NCBI GenBank assembly: GCA_047495785.1
Contig: JBLDXI010000036.1
Coordinates: forward strand, 1,240,001-1,304,000
Source of the DNA: Lepidodermella squamata
Taxonomy: Eukaryota > Gastrotricha
Length of the DNA stretch: 64,000 nt
Direction of reading: 5' to 3'
Under the pieces are notes generated by a model. It was not told the DNA's origin. It worked only from the letters and a program-made list of their open reading frames with translations, and made no database searches. Below are positions 9,500-21,400 of the stretch, piece by piece; within the stretch, counting starts at the first letter, position 1, and every line of letters starts with the position of its first letter. The translations under genes and the position numbers were made by a program.

Positions 9500-11150
9500 T
9501 AGGTTACCTTATACGGCCCCACAAAGGCGGTATCAAACGCGACACCATGTCGAATAACAACTGCGAAAATGGAGCTCAGCTTGGCGCTATGTGTCGCGAA
9601 TTTTCGTGATAAGAAAAAAGCTGTAGGCGCATTGTACTGGCAAACTCGCCAAGCTCGGCACCCAGCACCTACCACTCCCGCGCTTTCGATTATATGTGGG
9701 GCAATTATTGACTCAAGGAACTTCAACTGTTCAGCTGGGCTCACAGACTTGGCGACACTGTCGCGCTGAAACAGCTCACAGCTGACTCACTTAGATGTTC
9801 ACGGTTGTCGCGCGACAAACCCATTGTGCGAAATGATAAGAAATGGTTATAGAAGCAGCCTTATTTTAGTCCTCATCGTCGTAGTACTTCATTTCTTCAT
9901 TAGGTACCGTAAACTATAGTATACACTCGTGCACTCGTCATGACTTCGTTAGCGTCATAGGTCGTAGCATAAGGTTCCACTTGATGGTAAGAACAGCTTT
10001 CTATTGATCTGTGAGCAATGTGTAAATGTTACCATCGCCCGCTACGACTCACAATTTGACGGTATTTTACCGCAGAGCTCAATGCTCAGTAACTGAAAGC
10101 TTGAACGGTGAACGTGAATAAGTGCCGTTCGCGGTGAAAGTCATCGCACCACAAAAATGACGGTAAGCTTTGTTTCTCATTGCTGAACGTCTAAACGTGT
10201 AAAATCTGAGAAATGGTTCCACTTGGCGCTAGCACTCGAGCCTCGAGTTCAAACAATTAATGCCGCAACGAACGTTCGATGTGAACAAATTCAGCATGCC
10301 CGATATGTAACTTTTGCCCTGCGACAAACTATGCGACAAACCTGCGACGTAATTCGCGTCATTTTTATCGAAAAATAAGCGAATAAGGCTAACACCTTAG
10401 GTCGGTTAAGGTGCGCGTAAATCTCCTTCCCTGTAATGTTAGCGAACTGTTTTCTTCCTATCCGTGAATCCACCTTGATCCTTGAAAGTTGTAACTAACT
10501 TAGTAAATATTTAGTTAACCCTTTCACGGCGGGAAGGACGATTTCGGAATTTCGACTTTGAAAATTCACAGAAAATTGAGTTTGATGAATTCTTGATCGC
10601 CCTTTCGTGAAATATTGCTTTTCGATGTTGGCTACAAGGTTTTCACACCAGGACACCGTTATCTTGCATGGTCAGGACAAACTAGCAATTTTAAAATGGT
10701 CAACCCGTGAATGAAATCTCGATTTTTTCAACTTGAAATCTCATACGTTTCTGATCATTTTTTGATCCAACAAAAAATACCACCGTGTCCGCCGTAGTCT
10801 CATTGACCTCTGTGTAAATTTTCGAGTTGGAAATCAAAAATGACGACGCTCATGAACTTTAAACAAACTGGCCGAATTCGTTCTATCCGCCAGGACTTAT
10901 ACAGGCAGAGTCCGTGATTTTTGTGCTGCAAAAACTGTCGCGAGCAAAAAGTAGAAAAGCTGGATTCAGATCTAAATGCTGAGCCTCTGAAACTTTTTTA
11001 AACCGAATGTTTTCGGCGATTCAAGTGGGGGAGAATCTTAGGGACTTTCATGGGGGTAATTTAGAATCTAAAATAGCAAAACTGAAGGCACCTGACACAG
11101 AAATTAGAATGTTCGAAAAATCGCCTGAAATCAGCTGGGCGGATATCGTG
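9500..11150. other. Intergenic, no gene seen
   Basis: Short open frames occur on both strands but none has a signal peptide, splice support, a recognisable domain or a paralogue. I see no tRNA-like or repeat structure beyond ordinary AT-rich sequence. Confidence 0.5.
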
Positions 11151-11159
11151 ATCAGGGCC

Positions 11160-11400
11160 CTCTAAAACCCATAGAACTGGTGTCAACTAGAATCAAGGCA
11201 GCTACCACCCGAAGAAATGTCGTAACAGACTTTGATTGACTAATAATGAAAAGAATATTAAATTTCCAAGCATGATATTTGTTGCAATAAAGCTCAACCT
11301 CTAGTACGGAAATTTGTTGATTAATAGGTCTCACCATCGCAAGACAAATGACGGGTTTGCATCCGGAAAACGAGGACCCATCCGAGGTAAAATTCGCTTA
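11160..11400 (-). pseudogene. Relic of two module-family exons (R7/R8 region)
   Basis: This matches 14230-14530 of the neighbouring intact gene in order. AATCAAGGCAGCTACCACCCG and TTTGATTGACTAATAATG correspond to the exon at 14216-14293 and its acceptor. CCATCGCAAGACAA with GGTTTGCATCCGGA corresponds to the exon at 14454-14551. Deletions and changes destroy both frames. A decayed duplicate of part of the adjacent gene. Confidence 0.7.
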
Positions 11401-11582
11401 CGGTTGGAATGTGCGGAAATATATAAATCCACCATCCACCTTAACCGATTCGATTAAAGCTGCCTTGCATAAATTTATAAAATCTTTTCGGTTTATTTTA
11501 TTTTATTCAATTTTATTCAACTTCTTCACCACATCTCACTGTCTTTCGATAAAGAAATATCACAACACAGGATTTAAATGCT

Positions 11583-14500
11583 CTACGAGAACTTTTCGCA
11601 TAACACACCATCCCTTGAAGCTTCACACGGAGGCGCGTAGAAATTTGCAATATTCGCGTAACTCATGATGGTAACACAGTCCCCGTCCAGAAAAGCCCAT
11701 CGGTTTGGATCGTCAATATAAGTTGAGCCGTCGTCCCATACAAAATTGTTGCCTTGCTTGGTCAGAGCGACCCAGAAATAAAAATTAGCCTTCCCGCTAA
11801 TCACTTGACTTGCTTTGGTCCACTCATCGTTCGTCCGAATCGTTGCCAAAGTAGCATTGCTCGCGACGCATTTCGGTGAAGCGGTGGTCTTATCGTAATT
11901 ACCACCAATCGGGTATAAAAGATAAAAGTAACTCTTCACCGCAGCCTTGCAGCTATTCTCGTCCGGATACTTGACATTTGCCGGAGTTCTAACATCAGCA
12001 GCCGCGTTGCAGCCAGTTGTTTCCTGCACGCATTTAACTGACGCGTCACTTTTGGCGACGCAACGGACGTAGAACACCTGCAAAATAAGCGATTCAGTGT
12101 TCAGTGAGGAGGAGGCTCATTTTTGACTGGGTAACAAATAACAAATAACAAAGGACACTTCAACAGGCTCTAAATACTTATTATTTTTTCCTAATATTTC
12201 TCCTCTCATTAAAATATGAAAATCATAGATTTTTAAGATTTTTCTAGGAGACGTCAATGTTGAATTATTTTGATATATTTTGATGTTGAAGTTAGTTTGA
12301 CTTGAGCATTCACCAAATTTTCCTTCAGATGTTCAGAAAATTACGATGACCGGCAAAACATGGGTGGTTGCTTGCTTGAATAGCATGAATGTAATCAGGT
12401 AATTTTGGTTTATATATGTCGTACCGTTTTAAGCGATCCTCCCAAAAGGCTATTGGGATAACCCATGAGGCAATATGCCCAAGATGGAGATATCAGATAT
12501 CGCTAAGGACAATAAGTGACAGTATCTAGAAACTCCGAATATTTCCTCGTGTAGCCTAAAAAGGTTATTAACAGATTAAATTCCCAACTCAGTGGGTTGA
12601 TTAGAGATATAAAGAAGCTTTCCCGAAGTTCAAGCGCCAAAAACCGACAAATAGATCATAGATCATAGTTGACAGCTGAAACTTTTGCTGAACCTTCCAG
12701 GGGTCAAGATAATTATCTTAGTTCCGACTTCCGACTGATTAATTTCGTCATCTGAAGCAATAGATCAGTCTAAAAAGTAAACCCAGCCCCCTAGTTCACA
12801 TGAATCGGATTTCATGGAGCTTGAAAGAGTCTCTAGTATCAACCTCTGTGGAAAAAATGAATCCGAAATGTCAAGCTAGGTGAGCCACATACTAGAACTG
12901 GGGAACCGGAATTGAGACTGCTATAGGGTTGACATCCTTTGAGAAAATATAAATTTGAGTATTATTTGAAATTTCCAGCCATGAAAAATAGTTACGGGCA
13001 AAAACGATAATAAGTAAAGAATAAATTGAAAATACCACGATTATCGGTCATCGATGTATCGTTTTAGGAAATAATTATTTTGGATTTTGGGAATTATTAA
13101 TTTGGATTTTTAGAGCAATTTAAGTGGATTTTTAGAGCAATTTCTCTTTAGGGTAACCCAAATGCCAATTGGACTTTTTTCGGGTGCAATTTATCGACGA
13201 TTTTTATCATTTTCTTCGCCTTACCTTTATAGCTGCGCGACAGGCTGCGTAATTTTGGCTGAAATTCCCACTCGTATAGGAAACAGTCTGCAAAAGAATT
13301 GCGTCATGTGGAATCTGGAATACTCGGAATTTATCTAACCGGCGACAGTCCTTGAGAGCAAGTTGGCGAGTCCTGGCACGGTTCTCCGGCCGCACATCCA
13401 TAGGCGCTCTAATTTGAAACAAAGGTGAATATTGATTTCACATTATTAAATGTTATTACCGCTGTATTGCATGCAATTTCTGTTGGGTAGGTCACGTTTC
13501 CAATCTGTTTCGTCAAAATGTAGCATTTCAGCTCAATTTAGCCTCTCAAGCGCATCGACTTACGTTGATCAAAGGATTGGGACATGTACGTCCAATGAAG
13601 CAGCCTTGGTACGAATTGTTGCTGCCAAAACAGTGCACGACATCGACGACTAATTAAAAATTGGATAGTCGTTAATGAGCAAAATAACAGAATGGATAAA
13701 ACCAACTTTTGCATAATGCGAATGAGTCATAGGTGGTTCCATTAGCTCCAGCTACCTAAAAATCCACAAAATAGTGAAGAGTTGAAGTTAAATATGGACG
13801 CAATAAAGCTGGACATTCCAGTAATTTTCACAGCTATCGCGAATCCACATCCCCTGATTTTCTGAAAATTTTCCCCTCAAATTTCTAGACCCGAAAAGCT
13901 GGTTCTTGTCCATAATGAGAGCTTTTGGTTGTTTCAGAAAATTGCGTGAAAAAAACTCACAGTCGAATTCGGGCAATTCGAGTTGATCGGTATGCAGATA
14001 GCAAGCTTATTTGTGTTCGTATCAACGCAGCGTTTTTGTTTCCCCTGTAAACAAATGTAATGAGCTGGCAAAATTTGCATGAAGAGCATCAAGCATCAAT
14101 ACCTGAATGGCAGCTACACAGGTTTGAAAATTGCTTGCGAAAGAACTTGATCCAACACTTCCAAGCTGAAGAATTGAAAAAACTGAGCATATTGCTCGAA
14201 GGAATTGATCATTACATCGTATTTCCCGGTTCCGCTTGGGCACGAATCAAGGCAGCTACCACCCGTAGAAAAGTCATAGCACATTTTGATTGACTAATAA
14301 TGAAAAAAATATTTCAGTTTTCTAGGAAGCAATTTGTTGGAATTAAGTTCAACCCCCGTTTCACAAATTGCTTTCGTTGGAAAGATGGTTTGACTTGATA
14401 CCTACACAGACAATACGAGCTAGATTGGATAATTGCTAATCAATAGGCCTTACATCGGTTCCACCGCAAGGCAACTGAGCTGGCTTGCATCCGGAGAACG

Positions 14501-16161
14501 AAGTTCCAGCCGAGCTAAAACAGCGTCGATGAGGGAAATAAGGCTGAGGAGCTGATAAAAAATCACGAATTTAGACTGAAAAATACGATTCAAAACATTT
14601 TGAACGAACCAGATTCGCATTCACCAAGGTTCGGAAACGTGACGCCGGTCGAAAATTCGCTTGTGGTGCCAGCCGGGCAGCTTTTGGAGCCATCAGTAGG
14701 GATACATTTCACGAGAGCATAGGTTTGCGAATTCAGGCAAAACTTGTGCGGTTTCTGCGGAAAACAATATTCATCAAAAGAAATATCAGGTAACGAGACA
14801 GGAAATTATTACCGTGTATTCCGCAAGAAAACTGAGGCATTGAGCATAATTTGTCTTGAAATCCTTAAGGCTGTTGAAGATTGCCACCTGAGATTAAATC
14901 AGAAAAGTAGCGTAAATTCTGGGAACTAGCGACTGCCAACCAGACTCATGGGCGATCTGCAAATGCCGCGGCAAGCGAACGTCGAGCCTGATTTGCATAG
15001 AGCTGCGGGCTTGGATAAGATGGAGCGATTTTAAAAATGCTAACTGTTAACCGGAAAACTCTCACCCCAGCAGAACAATGCTTCTTGTCAACATAAACGC
15101 CGCCGCTAAATTCCTGAATTTCAAAAGATTATTTCAGGGTTGAATATTTCAATGAAAATTTTTCAACCTGTGATTGAGTGGCATTACAGCCTGGCTTAGC
15201 TAGCAGGCAGCCAGCGAATGAGCGATCCGACATGGAAAAGCAGCGAACATGAGGCGAAAAGTCTTGGCTTCTGGCGCCTGGAAATACATAATTATAGCTG
15301 AATTAGTGATGCTGCTCGAATGATGCAAACCTTCGATTTGTAATAGGCACTCGTTCATACTGAATATCGGGATTACTTCACGCTGCAAATTTTTTTAAAT
15401 TTAAATTAATTGATTTTATGAAATTGAATAAAATTATAATCAAAATTAAATGATTTATCAGTGATACAATTTTTGAAATTTATAATGAAAATAAAAATTA
15501 AATAGACAAAATGATCACAATCTCACCCAGCCAGGTGGACAAGTGCTTTCATAAGGCACGCAGGTCTGAGCTGAGTTATTGGCGCATTTCCTTGCCGGGT
15601 TCTCCTATGAGACATAACATGGAAAGCAATTTGAATTTAGCGAACATCATATTGGGAAATACCATGTAAGGCCGAGTTTTGCTGATGCATTCATCGTAAC
15701 GAGGCTTGAAAGCCAAACCAGTAAAATTGAGGTGCTATGAAAAAATTGAAATAGAATCCAGCCATAATTGAAAATTCATTATCTACCGGAATTTCGTCCT
15801 TGGAACACGATACGATTTGAGGCAAGCATCGCAGCGTGAAAAGCTTCGGGTTGAAACAGCTGCGGGCTGACTGAAATACATTTATATAATGAATTTAGAA
15901 TGGAACATGTTTAATCAACCTACGCCTTGTTTACACCCGGCAAAGTCCGGAAACGCTGGGCCTAACTATTGGTGAAAAAGTGATAAAAGCATGGGTAAAA
16001 TAGGGCAGGCCTGGACTAACCTGGACTTCTTCGAATAGGTAGCAGTCCTCTTTACAGTCGATGAACGCGTCGTTCCATCGCGAGATGCATCGCTTATAAT
16101 AGCAGTCAACACTGCTAAAAGCGGTGGTGACAAGTAGAAAAGCTTTGAAAAATCGCTCCAT
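11583..16161 (-). CDS. Secreted four-cysteine-module protein with C-type-lectin-like C-terminus (family member C)
   Basis: Twenty-two exons sum to 2094 nt (697 aa): 16021-16161, 15924-15965, 15787-15870, 15663-15734, 15527-15604, 15331-15382, 15168-15277, 15066-15113, 14941-15009, 14813-14887, 14610-14754, 14454-14551, 14354-14401, 14216-14293, 14103-14165, 13961-14044, 13707-13755, 13564-13649, 13460-13504, 13340-13408, 13225-13287, 11583-12077. A signal peptide (MERFFKAFLLVTTAFSSVDC) precedes twelve modules of about 45 residues, usually with four cysteines. Each module is an 'a' exon (C-x8-12-C-x3-7-C) plus a 'b' exon ending Y-x2-C. Exons 1-21 match the neighbour at 18469-25042 one for one. 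The last exon fuses module 12 to a C-type-lectin-like domain (584-697) with WVAL, a WDDG motif, DPN at the EPN position and four cysteines. The WND motif is missing, so Ca-dependent sugar binding is doubtful. Secreted; function unknown. Confidence 0.85.
12418..13170. mobile_element. Decayed DNA-transposon relic in the last intron
   Basis: The intron between the last two exons of the module gene contains GTCGTACC near 12420, CAATATGCCCAAGATGG-GATAT near 12472, and TTTAGAGCAATT-CTCTTTAGGGTAACCCAA near 13110-13160. The same blocks mark the two ends of the longer element at 31763-33287. The interior is unrelated or too decayed to align by eye. Probably an internally deleted copy of that element. 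Confidence 0.45.
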
Positions 16162-16779
16162 TATTTTATGAATGGCTGAAAAAATGGTTGAATGACTGGT
16201 AAAATTAATTTTAAAGTAGTGGTGCTGTATAGGATGCGGCGCTCATTTTCCTGGAAACGCGTGTGAACCCGTGTGTCCTTGAACCAGAAAGTGCACCCAA
16301 ATTGATACGGCTCTTACCAGGTTAAAATTATTCAAAAGCGGAACGAATATTTTTTGTTCGTATTTGCAATCGGCGGGGTCTAAAGTTCATCTATTTTTAG
16401 CAAAGTGCGGCTAGACGGATTTTTTGTACTTACACTTTTAAACTTTTAAATTGAACCTGGAAAAAGCCTTGTATTTTGTTCCGGATTATTATCATTCAAA
16501 AAGGACACGTTTATTATTTCGAGCGTCATTTACAAATATTTTCTTGGCATTTGAAACTTTTCGCTGCGAACTAGCAATGACTTTTTTGGCTTGCCAACAT
16601 TGCTTCCATCTCACCAATATTTCAACCGCCATTCCCGACATTAAATAAGGCTGACAAGTGCAGCAAAGATGGCTGACCTTACCATCGTGTTACAAGAGTG
16701 AAAAAGATAGATTAGGAGTGTCAGCAAAAGGCTGCACTAATCGCTACCTAGCTTTGCGACTGAAGCTTTGTGACTCCTC

Positions 16780-17290
16780 ATTCGGGACCCATTGTCTCGC
16801 CCCATTGTTTCCAGAAAAATAATGTTTCTAGAATAAACAAGAACAATTTTGAAAATTATATGGATATGAAATTTCAGAAATCTTTCACAAAAAATGTCCA
16901 ACCATTCCGACCAATTTTACCAATTTTTTCAAAATTTTTCAAAATTTGTAAATAATTTTTAATTTTTATTTAATTTTGTTATTTACCCCTTTTTTATTAT
17001 TTCGCTCGTACATTGCTCTTGAAGAGATGTTTCCTACCGAGAATTTTCAAAAATAAATTGACTTTTTTTTAATTCGATTTTTCTATTTTTTTTACCTCTT
17101 TTAGCTTATCGCTCAAGCATCGATTAAGATAGATCTCCAGCCGTTTCATCGAATCATGCGGCCACCCCAGTCGTTGCTGAAAAACCAGCGTAAAATCCTC
17201 GCCCAGATGATTCAATTGATCGGTGAACATGTAGAAATGCAACCGAGCATGACCGTTGCCTCGCTGTAGCTATTAACCGCCCAGTTGCCA
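16780..17290 (-). pseudogene. GT6 glycosyltransferase relic (N-terminal exon)
   Basis: Bases 17098-17285 closely match the first exon of the intact GT6 gene (40040-40270), for example CAAGCATCGATTAAGATA and CGTTTCATCGAATCATGCGG, but lack about 40 bp in the middle and the membrane-anchor part. Around 16810-16850, AATGTTTCTA-AATAAACAAGAA matches the acceptor end of the GT6 second exon and intron. The catalytic exon itself is gone. A dead fragment lying between two module-family genes. Confidence 0.75.
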
Positions 17291-17465
17291 TTACGACGCA
17301 GTCGGCTCACGTGAATCTTGAATCATAAGGAATGTAAGATAAGGGACCAACCTGGCGGCCAGTTATCTCAAGGCGGCAATGGATGAAGGAAGCTGAAGCA
17401 CCTGACATGCGGCGTCTCGCCGGGTGGAACTTTTACAGTTACGTGCATCATAAACAAATAAACCT
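17291..17465 (-). pseudogene. Relic of a module-family exon (R4 type), second copy
   Basis: Sister of the relic at 6690-6865 and similar to the intact exon at 34645-34805 (GGCGGCAAT-GATGAAG, GCTGAAGCACCTGACATGCGGC). Indels remove the reading frame. It directly adjoins the GT6 exon relic, so one rearranged segment carries pieces of two different genes. Confidence 0.65.
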
Positions 17466-17589
17466 GAACAAACCGAACCTAACATGACGCCGTTTTTGTA
17501 GATTTTCCCAATCGACAGTTTTTCGCAGTTGATTCTTGACTATGATACCGCAGCGAAGGCGCTGAAAATCTTTTGTGTTACGGGCTTTA

Positions 17590-18050
17590 ACAATAAACAA
17601 GTTCTAAATCAACCAGTTGTTCTTATTTTGTTCGACTCGCGCTACATCAGTCAAATCAAAGCCGCCCTGGCACTAATGCGACGAACTTATGATTCATAGC
17701 GTTATCGTTTCACAGCCTTCAGCGAGCGAAATTTGTAATGACACATAATCCGCGTCCGTCTCTTTCTGCGCGTTGGCATGGCAACTGTCTTAAGAGGTAG
17801 AAACGGTCTATTTTTAGCTTCTGCATTCAATTACAGCCCTCGTTATAGCTTTCCCTTGTTTAAAGACCTGGTCTGGCTCCCGACCCAGAGCTTTTATCGA
17901 GGGAGCACTGTGATTTATTATTTGTGATTTGTGATTAATTGCTTCATCGTGATAATACGACGAATTGATTATTGCGAAACTTTAGGCTACCCGGCAAACA
18001 TGCCCGCTGAAGCCGGACGACTGATTCAGCCGGCGGACGTGATCATATTT
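17590..18050. other. Intergenic, no gene seen
   Basis: Sequence between the relics and the MITE at 18054. No exon, RNA gene or recognisable repeat could be supported. Confidence 0.45.
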
Positions 18051-18053
18051 AAT

Positions 18054-18326
18054 ATACCCGTCTGATCAGCCAATCAGCGTCGTTTGGAAAACAGGTGGCC
18101 CAGAATCGGCCCAGAATTGCCTACCACCGGCACCCTTGGGACTTATACTGCATATATTTGATACATTCGTTGGTTTGAACATATAATTTTGTAAAAATGC
18201 ACCATTTTTACGCATCCGCCCAATGGAGAGATGTGGTATTAGTCAGAAGGCATTATCCATTTTCCGCGCCGTCTAATTCGGCCGCCTATTTTCCAAACGA
18301 TGCCGTTTGGCTGATCAGACGGGTAT
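18054..18326. mobile_element. MITE with about 55-bp terminal inverted repeats
   Basis: ATACCCGTCTGATCAGCCAA at 18054 is repeated in inverted form at the right end (TTGGCTGATCAGACGGGTAT, ending at 18326). Similarity continues inward through GCGTCGTTTGGAAAA against TTTTCCAAACGATGC. Total length is about 273 bp with no coding capacity. The flanks are AT-rich (TTTAAT on the left, TAATTT on the right), so the target duplication and superfamily are uncertain. Confidence 0.7.
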
Positions 18327-18468
18327 TAATTTTTATTAAATCATGTCTGAGCTTTGATCAGCCGCCTAAATAAATATCACTACATAATTATCTATCTCTC
18401 ACACAATTTTAAACTCAAGATTAGTGAGCAGTTCAAGAAATCGTAGGTCGTAGGCATTGAAAGTTGAG

Positions 18469-21400
18469 TTAGCGCATTTCAGGAATCGAGAAGGCTGCGC
18501 AATTGATTTCGACGATGCGCGGCTGGTTCGACGTCAGAGCTGCATTGAACATGTTCACGCAACCAAATCTTCCAAGGTACGTCGTTGACGTTTCATTCCA
18601 TGAACTTGGAAAAAAGATCGAGGGAAACCATAACGCAGGAGGAAAGTGCGAATACTTACCGCGCAAAGCCGAGTTGCCCGCTGCCAGTAACAGGTCGATT
18701 GGCGTTTGAAGTAGAAGCACCTCTTCGATCGCAAGTAAAAGTAGCTGAGGTGGTGCTAGCGTCGTAAGTCAATGCCACAAAACGCCAATTGAAAGTAAGA
18801 AAGCAGGCGGCCGGAATCTGGCCGGAGCTGAATATCCTGGCGAAGAAGTTCGGACCTGCATCCCCATGGATTCTCAAACCTTGTGTCGTTCCATTTGGAG
18901 CGTATTCCAAGACTGTTTTGGTAGAAGTCGCGATCGTGGCGAAAAAGGCGATAGTGAAACTGCCGGTGCTGAACTTGATCTTTTCGGCAGACACACTGAT
19001 AGGATCTGTTGAGTTATAATAAAACGCCGTGTTTGATGTGCCGAATGGCCCAGAAGCCAGCGGGAGAGCCGTGTTAGGGGTCGAAAAATTGGCCCTGGGA
19101 TCGACTAAATCACTCAAATCTGAAATCAACGGCCAAGTGGCTATGGTAGAGGGTAGTAGGGCGCTCAAGTTCTCTGGAGACCACGTTTTGCCGGCGTGGA
19201 TTTGAAGGCACTTCTTCCGAACAATCCATAGCTGCTTCACCGATAGGGCGTATTTGAAAACCGACAGACAGGACAGTTGACCAGCCAAGCTGACAGAGTT
19301 ATCGAAATTTCGACCAGCTTTCATTTTCGTGCTGGTTACTGGCGGTGTAGCGAGACTGAACGAAGCCGTTTGGCTGTCGCAAACTGCTGTTAATGCGCTT
19401 GAATTTCTATCGTAAGAAGCAGCGATGAAGACCCATGATTGAATCGCGCTACTGACAGATAAACAGCCGAGAGAAATCTTTATGCTGGAATTACCTGAAA
19501 ACGACAAATAATGTTGAGATAAGTGAATGTATGTCCGAGAATTGTGAAGCATTTTCCCAATCCCAAATTGGCCAATTTTTGTCCCAATGAGCCATACCAA
19601 GGATTTATCGGCTGTGCATTTTTCCATCCAACAAGAATTCGACCAGTCAATAACTCAGCTGAAAATGCTTTTTCTATTGCCCTAAAGCTGGAATTATTCC
19701 TCCAAAATAATGTCCGAATGTCTCTTAAGTTCCAACCCCAATTTTGATGCCTTATTGAGAGAGAATTGATTAGAGCCCTTCAATCACTCTGCTAGCATGG
19801 CCTGGTCTGTGACCAAAGCAGAAGATTGAAACATTTCTTTAGTACCATTTTCCGCTCAACAATTAAAAAACCAGAAGTGAATTTTGATTTTGCGATATTT
19901 TAGTTATTTTTACGAATTATGGAGAGATATTCGAGTTCTAGGGGTAATCTGATGCGCTGAACACGCTGAGCTCATCAGTTTTTATCCTGGGAGTATCGAT
20001 GTTCGATAATACTGTGAATGATTCATTTTTGTTCGAATTTGCCCGAATCTTACTTGGCAAATGAACCTTCACGCTAAGAATCAAAGCTGATTATCATAAC
20101 TAATGCAACTCCTGATCTTGTAGCTCATCTTTGTGCCAACACTTTCAGCTAGGACGACATATTCCTTGTGATGTCTTACTATCTAACCGTCGGATATGTC
20201 TGTTTACTTAAAACCGCGGTTTTTATTCAACCGTTTTATACCAGTTTATACCAGCACCGGTTTCAACTGGTAGGAACTGGTTTGAGTTTAAACCGAATAC
20301 CCTGAAAATTCCATCCGATCGCTTTGTTTTATCCTTTTTCATTATTTTTTCAAATGATTACTAACTTATTTTGAAACGAAGGTGTATCGGCCAATATTTG
20401 ATGGATAGGTGCAAAATCGATTTCAGAGAAATTTAAAAAACTAAATATAACTAAATAAACTAACAAAAATAAAACCATAGAGAACGTCGTGATCTATGAA
20501 TGAAACCAAACTCAACTATTCTCTCGCTAACGATCTTCATGAAAAATGGACGAGGCTATTCGGACACAGCGAAATGTGTGTCACGCAATGGCTATTCGAA
20601 CACATTGTGTGCGCGTTTTTCGCTATTTGAACACACTGTGTATGCGTGATTGGCTACTTGAACACAGCGGTGTGTGCGCGGAAGTGGCTATTCGAACACA
20701 CTCCTCGAAGTCGAGGAATAACGGTAATAGGCTAGCGAGAAGACGGTAATTAACCGGATTTAAGACGGATTTAGCGTTTTTAGCATAATTTCAAAGACTA
20801 TCCCCGCTAGTGCCATGTATTCTCGATTTTAAACCTATCCTCACCGACCGCGCCTCCAATGGTATCAAGGTCTCACCTCGCCGCGCGCTTCCAAGACCGC
20901 CGGCAAGCCAAATTGAAATAAAACCGAAAGCTGACGTCCGGAGAAGTCAAGTTCGACCTATCAAATCGCTAATTATCAGTTGCAATCACGCCGCACAGCA
21001 GCCTTTTATCTGAATTTCGGCCAGACTCGATGACCGCGACACAAAATCAAAGAGAGCGGCCTTTATTGCTTTATTGCTTTATCGCCTTTATTGCTGATGC
21101 CCGGTCCAATCGCGCGCTCGAATTTTGGACCGGGTATTTTCCCTTTATGCTGGTATTTCGAATTTTCGCAGTTTTTGCATTTTCCGGACTAACAAAAAGT
21201 TGTTAAAATCCGATTTTCGGTGATTAGCAGGTGACTTGAGATGCTGTGTTCAAATAGCCGAATGCGCGCACACACCACTTCACGCCCACTTGTGTTCGAG
21301 TAGCCAGTCACGCACACACACTGTGTTCGAATAGCCATTGCGTGACACACAATTTTGTGTCCGAATAGCCACATCCATGAAAAATTCGCCCAAATAAATG

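Noticed and set aside
11520-11640. Possible extra exon downstream of the C-type-lectin domain
   Set aside because: The lectin frame ends in a normal stop at 11583 after the last conserved cysteine (VLCEKFS), and no acceptor-linked continuation is needed.
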